Positions 60,701-63,933 of a stretch of DNA of 64,000 nt are shown piece by piece. This DNA comes from Lutraria lutraria (Eukaryota; Mollusca; Bivalvia; Venerida; Mactridae), in assembly GCA_964023205.1 (NCBI GenBank), contig OZ026833.1, positions 43,369,137-43,433,136 of the forward strand, in the 5' to 3' direction. Each line of letters opens with the position of its first letter. Within the stretch, counting starts at the first letter, position 1. Both the position numbers and the translations under genes were made by a program. The notes beneath the pieces are model-generated. The model was not told where the DNA came from. It ran no database searches and was given only the letters and a program-made list of their open reading frames with translations.

Positions 60701-61640
60701 AGTTAACATAATACAGACATGTTTATTCAGTTTAAACATAATGCATCTTATCGCTGAGTCTACTATGGGCTCATCATTGTCGACACAGATTATGTACCAC
60801 AATATTGCTGAAATGCTGCATGAATAAAGATTGTTGTATACTCGAAGAATAGTGTAAGTTACTAATTAAGAAAGGTGATATATCGGACAAGATGTTAGTG
60901 CTTTATTTGAATTTGTTTATAAGAAAAAGAAGACTGCTTAGTGCTCGCCAATTTAAGTTGAACAACTTGATTGAACAATTTAACGTTATAAATAATCTTG
61001 TAATGTAACACACACAACAAAAAGCTATAAAAAGCCCATTGAAAAATGTTAATACGAAATTTGTAAATTGTATTCACATCATTTTCAATTCGGAGAATAA
61101 ACTTCAGTGAAATAATATTTTTGTCGACAAATATACTGTTATCGAGGATTGAATAGAGAAACGCATATATATATGAGCTAGAAGCTTTAAAGTTATCAGT
61201 AAGATACTTTTGTGCGCAACGTTATCATCTAGATGCACCATAAACATGTACAAAGCTAACTTAAATTGATAACAACTATATATATAACATTATAATATAT
61301 TCATGATATGTACATACAATTTTGAAATACATTTTAGTAAGTGTACTGGACACAATGTTTATTATCAATATTGCTATATATCGGTTTGTGTTCATCTTTA
61401 TAGACATGATAGGCTAACCGGAGAATACACTTATAACGCGTTTGAACTAAATGTTCATTAACACTTTGCTAAGATAAGACAATATAATTATTACTGCACA
61501 CAAACCGAACAGTGGAGATAATAAAAAACTACTCTATATAAAACAATAATATGATTTAAATAAATGGTGCAATTAATCAAATTGAATTACCTCCCCATTC
61601 CTGGACCTTGAAATATCGAGTTTTCTTCCTTTGTTGTCAT
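3417..61640 (-). CDS. SPATA18-like: MIEAP-like (mitochondria-eating protein) coiled-coil gene, 23 coding exons
   Basis: MIEAP/SPATA18 proteins control mitochondrial quality by sequestering or degrading unhealthy mitochondria (family knowledge). I assembled 23 exons by eye: 61591-61640, 59015-59062, 57702-57764, 57206-57346, 56522-56602, 56128-56181, 55473-55565, 54736-54873, 54012-54074, 53137-53211, 51838-51975, 50699-50779, 50333-50386, 11894-11968, 11406-11480, 10007-10072, 9440-9598, 8068-8260, 7288-7518, 6753-6794, 4469-5521, 4027-4134, 3417-3701. All have AG/GT borders and compatible phases; the sum is 3366 nt. Residues 1-485 are charged coiled coil. Residues 485-549 (RPTKLAEEFSELYDNEWTDAF) and 992-1121 (FVVWPAVYLHEGGALLGKG) are the two halves of the MIEAP domain. 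Residues 550-991 are an unusual, mostly acidic insertion. Introns host many repeats, including a 35-kb transposon. The ATG choice and possible missed small exons are the weak points. Confidence 0.85.
4027..4134 (-). CDS. MIEAP-like exon 22
   Basis: A 108-bp, phase 0-0 exon reading MDMFTTEQKKTIMDMKKTCE and onward, between CTTAG and GTAATT; the domain resumes here. Confidence 0.85.
4469..5521 (-). CDS. MIEAP-like exon 21, large acidic low-complexity exon
   Basis: An open 1053-bp exon (351 codons, phase 0-0) rich in D, E, N, S and K, almost free of hydrophobic residues and probably disordered. Near the end are nearly three copies of a 25-residue (75-bp) repeat containing NEQSDNKTTKPEDTDKD. It splits the MIEAP domain in two. 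Acceptor TTAATAG, donor GTAATT. Confidence 0.85.
6753..6794 (-). CDS. MIEAP-like exon 20, 42-bp microexon
   Basis: A short phase 0-0 exon reading QTPVPDSTEDDGFE between TTTTGTAG and GTTATT. A 21-bp minisatellite begins about 40 bp upstream of its acceptor. Confidence 0.65.
6830..7205. repeat. 21/42-bp minisatellite in a MIEAP-like intron
   Basis: Two 21-bp units alternate strictly: GTTCAGTGTTATACATAGAA(A) and GTTCAGYGTTATGCGTAATA(A). They form about nine copies of a 42-bp higher unit. The length is a multiple of three and stops are rare, so several frames stay open; none is a gene. Confidence 0.92.
7288..7518 (-). CDS. MIEAP-like exon 19, insertion in the MIEAP domain
   Basis: A 231-bp, phase 0-0 exon with a pyrimidine-rich acceptor (ATTCGATGTAG). 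It begins HANGYCGSLSRGHDESIERS and becomes polar and acidic. No domain recognised. Confidence 0.8.
7805..8062 (-). mobile_element. tRNA-derived SINE (same family as 59340 and 62340)
   Basis: On the minus strand it starts GGTCCAGTAGTTAGTGCGCT (A-box region), has a degenerate B box (CAGATTTGATTCCAG) and ends in an A-rich tail after AACGGCGTC. The body resembles Nin-type SINE cores. It starts only a few bases after the donor of exon 18. Confidence 0.75.
8068..8260 (-). CDS. MIEAP-like exon 18, first part of the MIEAP domain
   Basis: A 193-bp exon that changes the phase from 2 to 0. It contains RPTKLAEEFSELYDNEWTDA, the most recognisable N-terminal signature of the MIEAP C-terminal domain. The donor GTAAGTTAG is followed almost at once by the start of a tRNA-derived SINE. 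Confidence 0.92.
8351..9398. mobile_element. Possible DNA transposon remnant with TTGTACGGCG ends
   Basis: The two ends are inverted copies of TTGTACGGCG, and a second shared word (CAAAATCGCA) lies inside each. The left end also folds as GTACGGCGG/CCGCCGTAC. No coding capacity seen. Could be chance. Confidence 0.35.
9440..9598 (-). CDS. MIEAP-like exon 17, end of the coiled coil
   Basis: A 159-bp exon beginning LNSRIRELNSNLTQWNRAYE. Its last codon (CG|G, Arg) is completed by the MIEAP-domain exon, so the coiled coil runs directly into the domain. Confidence 0.88.
10007..10072 (-). CDS. MIEAP-like exon 16, coiled coil
   Basis: A 66-bp exon reading ANKEKEKLQTHLTRQWQIER and onward, between TTAAAACAG and GTAAGT. 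Confidence 0.83.
11406..11480 (-). CDS. MIEAP-like exon 15, coiled coil
   Basis: A 75-bp exon beginning LTQERAEHEKTKKKNEDVIK, with acceptor TTTCCAAG and donor GTGAGC. Confidence 0.85.
11894..11968 (-). CDS. MIEAP-like exon 14, coiled coil
   Basis: A 75-bp exon reading LKQEKEKYDKATKRYEKNIK and onward, between TTTTCTAG and GTAAGT. Exon 15 has the same length and both end in KAEK(D/E), so they are a tandem pair. Confidence 0.85.
12130..13006 (+). mobile_element. LINE fragment, left part (RT region), split by a mariner
   Basis: Translated pieces in shifting frames show a degraded non-LTR retrotransposon: FRLEHRRIVSTYLSEQDQK before the RT, then PNNYRAITLSSTTLKLFE and QQCGFQ of the RT. The RT is cut at 13006, exactly at the TA target of a mariner. 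Its continuation is at 49316. Several stops and frameshifts; dead. Confidence 0.8.
13009..13385 (-). mobile_element. Mariner element, 3' part (transposase C-terminus and one TIR)
   Basis: It starts with the TIR CGAGGGACGTTCGA next to a TA. On the minus strand it encodes HDNAPAHSSGIVNK and YSPDLAPCDFF, the end of a mariner DD34D transposase. The sequence stops at CATG (13382-13385), where the 35-kb element begins. The rest of this mariner is at 48351-49313. Confidence 0.92.
13386..13581 (+). repeat. Left terminal inverted repeat of the giant element
   Basis: 196 bp, matching 48151-48346 in reverse complement with about 6 mismatches by eye and no gaps. It begins AACCTCCGCCGGTTTG and ends near the 14-bp palindrome TTTGCCATGGCAAA (13564-13577). 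Confidence 0.95.
13583..13750 (+). promoter_or_regulatory. Subterminal / promoter region of the P2X7-domain gene
   Basis: It contains TTAAAGGTCATATTCAT (13584-13600) and a CRE-like TGTGACGTCATT followed by TGATGTTA about 105 bp before the ATG. The same two words, in the same order, lie upstream of the transposase gene on the other strand. Confidence 0.5.
13849..14027 (+). CDS. P2X7-domain gene exon 1
   Basis: ATG at 13849 in context GGAGATGG. The exon reads MDDYFDYSSCTEDRF, then VVQPYQFEPIDEISEF and a Ser/Asp-rich stretch, ending at GACTG|GTATGT. The last two bases make the Trp codon with exon 2. Confidence 0.85.
13849..27666 (+). CDS. P2X7 cytoplasmic (ballast) domain protein, intact, 3 exons
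   Basis: Exons 13849-14027, 27051-27266 and 27516-27666 join in phase (179+216+151 = 546 nt, 181 aa plus stop). Residues 1-59 are an acidic, serine-rich leader with PYQFEP. The domain starts at W60-C-M-C-G-Q-C66 and continues with C77-C78, ITEHEGFQVNCLNIHVL, then YRFTRWVYGLLGKRCRKVIP and SCVVTAIRNRF to the stop. This is the zinc-binding intracellular domain of vertebrate P2X7 (Pfam P2RX7_C, from memory), here with no channel segment. Such stand-alone genes are numerous in invertebrates (family knowledge); the function is unknown to me. Exon 1 begins 463 bp from the end of the giant element, so the gene belongs to it. Intron 1 (13 kb) holds a LINE, satellites and other repeats, yet the reading frame is intact. 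Confidence 0.88.
14781..14920. mobile_element. Hairpin MITE, 140 bp
   Basis: Near-perfect inverted repeats of about 36 bp (AATAATAGGTTAGTG at the left, its complement at the right) enclose a GC-rich centre. No coding capacity. Confidence 0.75.
14921..15259. mobile_element. MITE with CTATTTATCCAGT ends
   Basis: Ends are inverted copies of CTATTTATCCAGT, about 339 bp apart and directly next to the previous hairpin. No coding capacity. Confidence 0.6.
15260..16580. repeat. Satellite of ATTCATATTCGTG units
   Basis: About 40 units of two related kinds: a ~27-bp unit (GAAATTCATATTCGTGTTGA plus GAGTATA) and a ~38-bp unit carrying ACAGTAGAGATCTCGAGTAT. Dense to 16320, scattered to 16580. Single related words (TTCATATTCG, CGAATATGAA) are already present at 14380-14760. 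Confidence 0.9.
16590..17548. other. No gene seen
   Basis: AT-rich DNA in the first intron of the P2X7-domain gene. Two short diverged direct repeats (GGCGTAAATAAATA...) lie near 17330 and 17425. The moderate open frame on the minus strand has no recognisable features. Confidence 0.4.
17555..17953 (+). pseudogene. LINE ORF1 C-terminal fragment
   Basis: It contains IERIHRIGRLSEDRSNARKV and an RRM-like/C-terminal region ending KLKEAIKDKKKAWLVYDTLY, as in L1-type ORF1 nucleic-acid-binding proteins. No start codon; 5'-truncated. Confidence 0.75.
17978..18574 (+). pseudogene. LINE ORF2 apurinic-type endonuclease, N-terminal part
   Basis: It shows the NGL start, the catalytic-Glu motif (NVLSELWADEH), RRNSGGIVIYVRN and GDWNCRIG. 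The frame breaks near 18560 and the domain continues in the next frame. Confidence 0.85.
18568..19434 (+). pseudogene. LINE ORF2 endonuclease end and linker
   Basis: It continues the endonuclease with FTFFSRGASTIIDYLLL and the catalytic SDH box (MFSDHAALNF). A basic linker rich in K, R and W follows (DFWKHFKSKSQR). The frame shifts again near 19410. Confidence 0.85.
19382..20962 (+). pseudogene. LINE ORF2 reverse transcriptase
   Basis: RT motifs in order: GFIVPIHKKGDKNNPNNYRG, AQFGFRKGYSTVDAVF, AFVDLQKAFDSVYR (catalytic Asp), LRQGLNNSPVLFALFLEDL, LLFADDMVIV (catalytic FADD). It ends at a TGA (20960-20962) that interrupts the same frame. The normally conserved RQGxxLSP is changed to RQGLNNSP. 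Confidence 0.92.
20975..21397 (+). pseudogene. LINE ORF2 C-terminal zinc-knuckle part
   Basis: Same frame as the RT, after the stop. CQLCDTSDLEDEFHFILKC is the C-terminal CCHC motif usual in this LINE group. Confidence 0.85.
21780..23140. repeat. Array of GC-rich palindromes (TGTTCCGCCGGCGGAACA)
   Basis: About 19 copies of an 18-24 bp palindrome, many perfect or with one change (TGTTCTGCCGGCGGAACA is common), in AT-rich spacers. Spacing repeats as about 81, 86 and 53 bp, giving a ~220-bp higher unit. A last copy at 24253-24270 lies beyond an inserted element. Located in intron 1 of the P2X7-domain gene. Confidence 0.92.
23214..24236. mobile_element. TIR element with internal ~145-bp tandem repeats
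   Basis: The ends AGTCCCCTGCCA and TGGCAGGGGACT are exact inverted repeats. Inside are about seven copies of a unit containing GTGACCTAGATATTTGACC and CATCACCCCTAACTGAA, then a CAGACAGACGGACGGACG tract. It interrupts the palindrome array. Confidence 0.8.
24290..24784 (-). pseudogene. Remnant of a HTHEDVD-motif protein (DUF7869-like)
   Basis: After an acceptor (GACATTGCAG) the minus strand reads VHISFLMIGHTHEDVDAAF and SHISGKLTKS, then a TGA. Further decayed sequence follows to about 24290 (LLSIVAISKWLGPFF). The GHTHEDVDxxFSxIS box is typical of a large family of transposon-associated proteins (DUF7869, from memory). Too degraded to function. Confidence 0.55.
25250..26230 (+). repeat. Dispersed tandem-repeat element (~140-bp units)
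   Basis: Diverged units containing GGTGACCTAGTTTTTGACCC, CATTCTGACAAAGTTT and TCTAGAGTGTTCACAAGG. Same family as 32515-33735. No ends recognised at this copy. Confidence 0.75.
26231..27050. other. No gene seen; poly-G tract
   Basis: AT-rich intron sequence before exon 2 of the P2X7-domain gene. It contains a G homopolymer of about 18 (26816-26833). Confidence 0.4.
27051..27266 (+). CDS. P2X7-domain gene exon 2
   Basis: Acceptor CTATTTCAG and donor GTATGA. It encodes the Cys-rich core: CMCGQCTEMQTVTEEKCC, then CITEHEGFQVNC and a helix with FYYEYVINHGPLEEDQ. Confidence 0.92.
27516..27666 (+). CDS. P2X7-domain gene exon 3
   Basis: Acceptor TCTATTTCAG. It reads LYRYLAYRFTRWVYGLLG, then KVIPSCVVTAIRNRFPSEQY and a stop at 27664-27666, matching the family's usual C-terminus. 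Confidence 0.92.
27667..29016. other. Space between the two convergent genes, with one SINE
   Basis: 3' regions of the P2X7-domain gene (right-going) and of the transposase pseudogene (left-going). Holds a SINE at 28000-28205 and otherwise AT-rich DNA. Confidence 0.45.
28000..28205 (-). mobile_element. tRNA-derived SINE (same family as 41570)
   Basis: The minus strand matches 41570-41772 over TATGTGAGAAAGTAGGCAGT and TAAGCATCCTTACTGGG-type words. The tRNA-like head has A-box-like GTGGTCGAGTGGTAAAGG; the body ends in ACACCTTTTCAAC, like Nin-type cores. Confidence 0.75.
29427..29670. mobile_element. Non-autonomous element with CCGCCGCCGCTTTGACAC end, copy 1
   Basis: About 244 bp starting ACCCCCGCCGCCGCTTTGAC and ending GTTGGCGGAGGT, imperfect inverted ends. 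It contains a CAGACAGACGGACC tract. Lies in a transposase intron. Copy 2 is at 30455-30727. Confidence 0.65.
30455..30727. mobile_element. Non-autonomous element with CGCTTTGACACTAAGAATG, copy 2
   Basis: Same order of words as copy 1 (GCTAAGTTCAAGGGG, ATATTTCAAGTTTCATTGC, CAGACAGACCGACC) with more decayed ends. Also in a transposase intron. Confidence 0.65.
32515..33735 (+). mobile_element. GGGCCAAGATGGCCC tandem-repeat element
   Basis: It starts AACAAGAGGGCCAAGATGGC and CCTATATCGCTCAC, then about eight units of ~145 bp with GACCTAGTTTTTGACCCCAG and CATTCTGACAAGGTTTGG. I know the start as a very common bivalve repeat; its class is unclear to me. Lies in a transposase intron. Confidence 0.8.
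33736..34150. repeat. Diverged repeat with PuPy-rich end
   Basis: It contains GTGGGGTTTGAACCC-like words (possible pol III box) near 33765 and a second repeat piece ending ACATACATACACAGACGGAC before ACTCCAATATACCC. Class uncertain. Confidence 0.4.
36223..36635 (+). mobile_element. TRIM-like mini-LTR element with tRNA-like LTRs
   Basis: Two LTR-like repeats start TGTAACRGTGTGGTATATTG and end in TTACA: 36223-36348 (126 bp) and 36478-36635 (158 bp). After the first comes TGGTGCCGTGAGAGTG (36351), fitting a primer-binding site for a tRNA ending in CCA. Before the second is AAAAAGGAAGGAGGA, a polypurine tract. The internal part is about 130 bp with no coding. Each LTR carries GCTCAGTTGGTAGAGC (A box) and CGGGTTCGAGCCCC (B box); the first LTR has lost about 30 bp of the anticodon region. 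No clear target duplication. In transposase intron 1. Confidence 0.7.
36527..36610 (+). repeat. tRNA-like sequence in the 3' LTR of the TRIM-like element
   Basis: Acceptor halves (CGAT / ATCGGGT), a full D-arm, and a T-arm with GGGTTCGAGCCCC are present. The anticodon arm is disturbed by an about 11-bp insertion around CTTGCAA. It is a promoter-bearing tRNA relic, not a functional tRNA gene. Confidence 0.6.
37015..37371 (-). CDS. THAP zinc-finger exon of the transposase
   Basis: 119 codons starting MVCCAAYGCSS. THAP C2CH ligands: Cys pair near the N-terminus, then CSKHF; the conserved Trp is in RRIWVQRLG and the AVPT box in KPEAVPTLL. This domain binds DNA and would recognise the element's ends. 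The exon itself is undamaged; donor GTAAGT. Confidence 0.88.
37540..37760 (-). promoter_or_regulatory. Subterminal / promoter region of the THAP transposase gene
   Basis: On the minus strand TTAAAGGTCATATTCAT is followed about 170 bp later by TTGTGACGTCATT and TGATGTTA, then by the THAP start codon at 37371. It mirrors the left side of the element. Confidence 0.5.
38703..39382. mobile_element. TIR element (ACGGGGAAGTC ends) with internal tandem duplication
   Basis: Outer ends ACGGGGAAGTC are inverted at 38703 and 39382. A ~183-bp left segment (GGCCCGCGAAGCGGGTCC hairpin, then GTACGTGAGAAAAGG) is repeated in tandem from 38883. No coding capacity. Confidence 0.65.
41570..41772 (+). mobile_element. 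tRNA-derived SINE (same family as 28000)
   Basis: The head has CGTCTCCGTGGTAGCTGAC and the B box GTGGTTTCGAGTCCC. The body with GAGAAAGTAGGCAGTTGC and AGGTGAACTGTCCGC matches the 28000 copy in the other orientation. Confidence 0.78.
42845..42914. mobile_element. 70-bp mini-MITE, copy 1
   Basis: Ends TAAACTGGTTCCCG and CGGGAACCAGTTA are inverted, with a CTTTGGTGCACTGC core. It is the inverse orientation of the copy at 44306 and of equal length. Confidence 0.75.
44306..44375. mobile_element. 70-bp mini-MITE, copy 2, with 9-bp target duplication
   Basis: TAAACTGGTTCCCGTT inverted ends. Flanked on both sides by CGACAACGA (44297-44305 and 44376-44384), a perfect 9-bp duplication as made by Mutator-type transposases. 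Confidence 0.85.
44734..44869. mobile_element. MITE with AGGGTGA ends, 136 bp
   Basis: Inverted ends AGGGTGATAGAACGTAATGT and AGGGTGACAATCCGTAATGT (right end, reverse complement) around a centre with GAGGCGTTAGCGTGAGCG. Confidence 0.65.
46690..47690 (-). mobile_element. GGGCCATCATGGCCCT tandem-repeat element, reverse orientation
   Basis: It ends at AAAGGGCCATCATGGCCCTC then TTGTTT, the reverse of the start seen at 32515. Inside are about six ~135-bp units with CCTCTACCAAGTTTGTTCAAA and TGGCCTAGAGCTTAG. The units differ from those at 32515, so it is a sister family. Confidence 0.75.
48151..48346 (-). repeat. Right terminal inverted repeat of the giant element
   Basis: Reverse complement of 13386-13581, equal length, about 97% identical. 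Its inner end has the palindrome TTTGCCATGGCAAA (48155-48168), and a second copy lies just inside the TIR at 48135-48148. Confidence 0.95.
48351..49313 (-). mobile_element. Mariner element, 5' part (transposase N-terminus and other TIR)
   Basis: On the minus strand it runs from the TIR (CGAGGGATGTTCGA, outer end 49313, then TA) through RTIIERDSRYTIRDVAKAVG and RVQTAKQLLKKFPNF to GTCWYYRDVVFRKLKIYY, stopping at the HDN codons. The first catalytic motif, normally GDET, reads GNAT, so the copy is inactive. With 13009-13385 it makes a 1,340-bp element, a normal mariner length. Confidence 0.92.
49316..50010 (+). mobile_element. LINE fragment, right part, continuing the RT
   Basis: Directly after the mariner TA target the RT resumes with ALRDCLHFSRENDSQVYLC and a degraded KA.D.VWH (RT motif A region). 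Diverged 3' RT sequence follows, including YNANKCSL and HTHLGVNID. The gap with 13006 is what a clean mariner insertion would leave. Confidence 0.75.
50333..50386 (-). CDS. MIEAP-like exon 13, coiled coil, before the 38-kb intron
   Basis: A 54-bp exon reading QISNLQGTIDDLNKVEK, duplicate of exon 6, with acceptor TATTACAG and donor GTAACA. The next exon I can find lies 38.4 kb downstream, past the nested transposons. Other module copies could have been lost or hidden in between. Confidence 0.75.
50699..50779 (-). CDS. MIEAP-like exon 12, coiled coil
   Basis: An 81-bp exon beginning NRMRSEYIENTAKKHMALAD, duplicate of exon 5. Phase and length match it exactly. Confidence 0.78.
51838..51975 (-). 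CDS. MIEAP-like exon 11, coiled coil
   Basis: A 138-bp exon beginning AVDSEQSMEQELKTLQRDFE; it is the duplicate of exon 8. Donor GTAAGA, acceptor ACATCACAG. Confidence 0.88.
52745..52890 (+). mobile_element. Possible tRNA-derived SINE head
   Basis: GGTCGATAGACCACGTGATT followed about 65 bp later by GTTGCGGGTTCGACATC, a good B box. Body and tail are not defined. Confidence 0.4.
53137..53211 (-). CDS. MIEAP-like exon 10, coiled coil
   Basis: A 75-bp exon beginning KVKEKESDIESYVLVIDKKN. It is a copy of exon 7 lacking six N-terminal residues. Confidence 0.85.
54012..54074 (-). CDS. MIEAP-like exon 9, coiled coil
   Basis: A 63-bp exon reading YEDSAKELEDKNVKLTEKIR between TACAG and GTATTT. Its position after exon 8 and its YxxxxKxxED start suggest a shortened copy of exon 5. 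Confidence 0.82.
54736..54873 (-). CDS. MIEAP-like exon 8, coiled coil
   Basis: A 138-bp exon beginning AVESEQLMERKLKTLQTDFE. It has the same length as exon 11 and about half of its residues are identical. The flanking intron sequence at the acceptor (ACATCACAG) is also conserved between the two, showing that a genomic block was duplicated. Confidence 0.88.
55473..55565 (-). CDS. MIEAP-like exon 7, coiled coil
   Basis: A 93-bp exon beginning FQRMKKIAEENESDILSY after TGATTTCAG. Its end, LVIDKKNEEIK, is identical to the end of exon 10. An alternative acceptor 10 bases downstream would break the phase. Confidence 0.8.
56128..56181 (-). CDS. MIEAP-like exon 6, coiled coil
   Basis: A 54-bp exon reading QNAELQREVDNLKEVER after CTGTTTCAG. 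Exon 13 is the same length and clearly related (QISNLQGTIDDLNKVEK). This is module position W. Confidence 0.85.
56522..56602 (-). CDS. MIEAP-like exon 5, coiled coil
   Basis: An 81-bp exon reading YRAQTKYVEDVVMKRMAVSE and onward. It has the same length as exon 12 (50699-50779) and aligns with it (RxxxxYVED..MKRMAVSE against RSEYIENTAKKHMALAD), so the two are duplicates (Z). Confidence 0.85.
57206..57346 (-). CDS. MIEAP-like exon 4, coiled coil
   Basis: A 141-bp exon starting AIKSVEERMKKAIEDKDKE, rich in E and K with heptad spacing. It resembles exons 8 and 11 in length and at its start (AVESEQ, AVDSEQ), so it looks like a module copy (Y). Confidence 0.85.
57702..57764 (-). CDS. MIEAP-like exon 3, coiled coil
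   Basis: A 63-bp exon reading LGNEVKQFIEELRQLENEQK between TTGTATAG and GTAATT. It occupies the first position of the first tandem exon module (X). Confidence 0.8.
58614..58853 (-). CDS. Candidate cassette exon, 80 codons, unknown protein
   Basis: Open 240-bp stretch with acceptor GATCGTAATAG and donor CAG|GTATAT. It enters with one base and leaves with two, exactly the phase of the neighbouring MIEAP-like exons 2 and 3. It reads CLHDVEEYYVEVEVRFMTLN and later LRWRRARFALVNNPLILAWL, globular rather than coiled coil. It may be an alternative exon, or an exon of an old unrelated gene. Not included in the main model. Confidence 0.35.
59015..59062 (-). CDS. MIEAP-like exon 2
   Basis: A 48-bp exon reading EEDTQTAVLAEEFEK, with acceptor TTTAAAG and donor GTATAG. 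It enters with one base and leaves with two, like all the following coiled-coil exons. Confidence 0.65.
59340..59590 (-). mobile_element. tRNA-derived SINE (family of 7805 and 62340)
   Basis: The minus strand begins GGTGGTTAATGCGCTGGATT, with B box TTCGGGTTTGATTCTC, then the shared body (ATTTTCCTCTACATGTG...) and an A-rich tail after AACCGGCGTTAAAC. Confidence 0.8.
59619..60453 (+). mobile_element. Mariner remnant, 835 bp, internally deleted
   Basis: Inverted ends CGAGGGTCATTCAGTATATA and CGAGGGTCATTCAATATATA (right end, reverse complement) with a TA on the left. The transposase end is recognisable: HPLFPSDISPCDYDLF and GIEELPKRWKSVIDQNG. The centre is missing and there are frame breaks. Different family from the mariner at 13009. 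Confidence 0.85.
60555..60640. repeat. 27-bp tandem repeat, three copies
   Basis: Unit CACCATCTACCTCTGTTGTT plus TGTGCCA, with small changes. No gene context. Confidence 0.75.
60641..61590. other. MIEAP-like intron 1, no feature seen
   Basis: AT-rich sequence with no exon, RNA or repeat I could recognise. Confidence 0.4.
61591..61640 (-). CDS. MIEAP-like exon 1 (start codon)
   Basis: This exon starts at an ATG two bases after an acceptor (TTTTTAAAG, right edge 61642) and reads MTTKEENSIFQGPGMG, ending two bases into a codon before GTAATT. The phase fits the next exon (AG|C). An acceptor before the ATG implies a further 5' UTR exon upstream. Confidence 0.6.
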
Positions 61641-62339
61641 TCCTTTAAAAAGCAATAACATTAATATAAAAGATAATATTACTCTAACAATGCAATAAAA
61701 ACGGAATCTTATATGGCAAATTACAAGATTTCATAAATTCAGTATCGTACATGATATTATCATAACACACAGTCATATAATATATGATAGGTATACGGGA
61801 TGTTGGTGTTATTATAATAGATAACCAAGGTTAGAGTGTATGTTTTTTATACAAACATATACAAGAGCGATAACATCGTGGATGCCTTTTATAGACATGT
61901 CTTAGACAGTAGCTTACAAACTTAAAAAAAAATTGCTGATGGCATGCATTTCAGACCTACCATTGTTCTACTCAAAATACAACCATTACGTATAATCAAA
62001 CTACATACAATGAGTCGCACGATTTACAATTATTATATAGTAAGCAGAATATGTCTCTGAACAGGCCCCTTGACTTTTGTGCTGAAGAGAGAAGTGATCC
62101 ACAGATAGGATTTGTAACTGCCTTCGATTAATTATTTATCGGGAAATAGATTTGAATCCAAGATATATAATGTTGAAAAGGAAATCTTTAATCCTCAAAA
62201 CACAGAAATCGAAATCTATAAAGCTGGCAAATACTGATAATATTGAACTATTTCATTACAAATTAATAGCAAATATACCACATGAAACAGAAACTATTTT
62301 ATATGTGCGTACATTCAGCAGCATCTTATTGTCTTATGT

Positions 62340-62520
62340 TTTTTTACTGATTTTACTTCCTAACCAGTTTTCCTGGACTGCATTTCAACCACTATTAGGT
62401 TACCCTTCCACAAAGAGCTGGCAACTTCTCCAAATATGAAAGAAAATCTATCGGGACTCGAAGCCGGTCCACTTGTTACAAGTCCAGGACACTAACCAGT
62501 GGACCACTACCACGGCCTCT
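62340..62520 (-). mobile_element. tRNA-derived SINE (family of 7805 and 59340)
   Basis: The minus strand begins GGTCCACTGGTTAGTGTCCT, has B box GGCTTCGAGTCCC and the shared body (GAGAAGTTGCCAGCTC), ending in GTAAAATCAGTAAAAAA. Confidence 0.78.
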
Positions 62521-63074
62521 TGACATGTAACCATGTCAAGTGTTTGAATATTGTATTAAACGAGCTCATCTGATTCCAAAGAAAATCAAGACATTTCTTG
62601 AATTCAAATTTTGCATTTTAGTAAACATAATTCTTACAGAAGTATTTATTCGATATTGATGGCTCGTTCATTTGATGTGAATGGTGTACTTTCGATTATG
62701 AAAACCCACCCGCGATGCTTATTAAACTGTTAATATTAGTGAATTGGTTATAGCGTGAAATAGGGGAAATATCCTCTGTCGATATAGGATCTCAATCAAC
62801 AATTAATTAACCTGATGGCTTAAATTTACCAGATTATATACGAGAACATTATCTACTTTCGTTTCTATATGATAAAGATTTTAGACACGTCTGAATATTA
62901 CAATGTGTAATTGACCAGATGAAAGCTCTATCACTAACTAAATGTATCATGTTAGATTATGACATGCATTGTAAAATACTCAAACTTTGATAAAGGTCAC
63001 TTACTCAATGTTTGAATAGTCCGTACATGTATGCAGATAATGTAATATACGGATATGCTTCAATGGACAAGCTT

Positions 63075-63270
63075 TCCAGTCAACTCGTACCGTAGTCAAC
63101 TCGTACCGTAGTCAACTCGTACATGAATTTGGTCAACTCGTACAGTAGTCAACTCGTACCGTAGTCAACTCGTACATGAATTTGGTCAACTCGTACAGTA
63201 GTCAACTCGTACCGTAGTCAACTCGTACATGAATTTGGTCAACTCGTACAGTAGTCAACTCGTACCTTAG
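63075..63270. repeat. Minisatellite of GTCAACTCGTAC units
   Basis: A 16-bp unit (GTCAACTCGTACMGTA) grouped with ACATGAATTTG into a ~55-bp higher unit, about 3.5 copies. Confidence 0.88.
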
Positions 63271-63933
63271 TTAACACGTAGTTATATACTATGTTCTTGT
63301 ATCGGCATACATTTTGATGAACGTAATTTTTATAACCTGTTTGTTATATATTTTGGAACAAAGACATTAGGCTTATTTAGTTCAGTCATTTGACTGTAAA
63401 TAATTAATTTGTTACACTGTTTGGTCAGCTCGTACCTTAGTCATATATGTGAATATTTTGTTTTTGTAGGTTTTATGCTTTTTCCTCACGATAAATACTG
63501 TGTTTTTATGTGTAATAATTATTAGTTTTTATCAAAGATATCACTATGTATTTCATATACTAATAAAAAATACCGTGTATCATATTTTAATACAGGATGA
63601 TGTCGTATATTTAGATTTTAAAATCGAGACCTAAGATTCAAAATAGAGAACACAAGCAGCTCATTTAAAATATTTGGTATAACAACTAAGTTGACCATTT
63701 TACATGTTAAAACTTCCAGTATACATTCATAGAAGGACTCTCTTGTCCAAAACTCATAGAAATCTATTTTACTGATATTTAGTCTGTGAAAATAACAATA
63801 TATATGTAATCTATTTGTGTTCTGATACTATCAACTACAACAAATAATCACTCATCAGAAATGAATTTATCTCTTCACTTGAATGAAATGTAGTGTTTGC
63901 TCATTGTGCTTAGACATAGACATTAAACATTAC

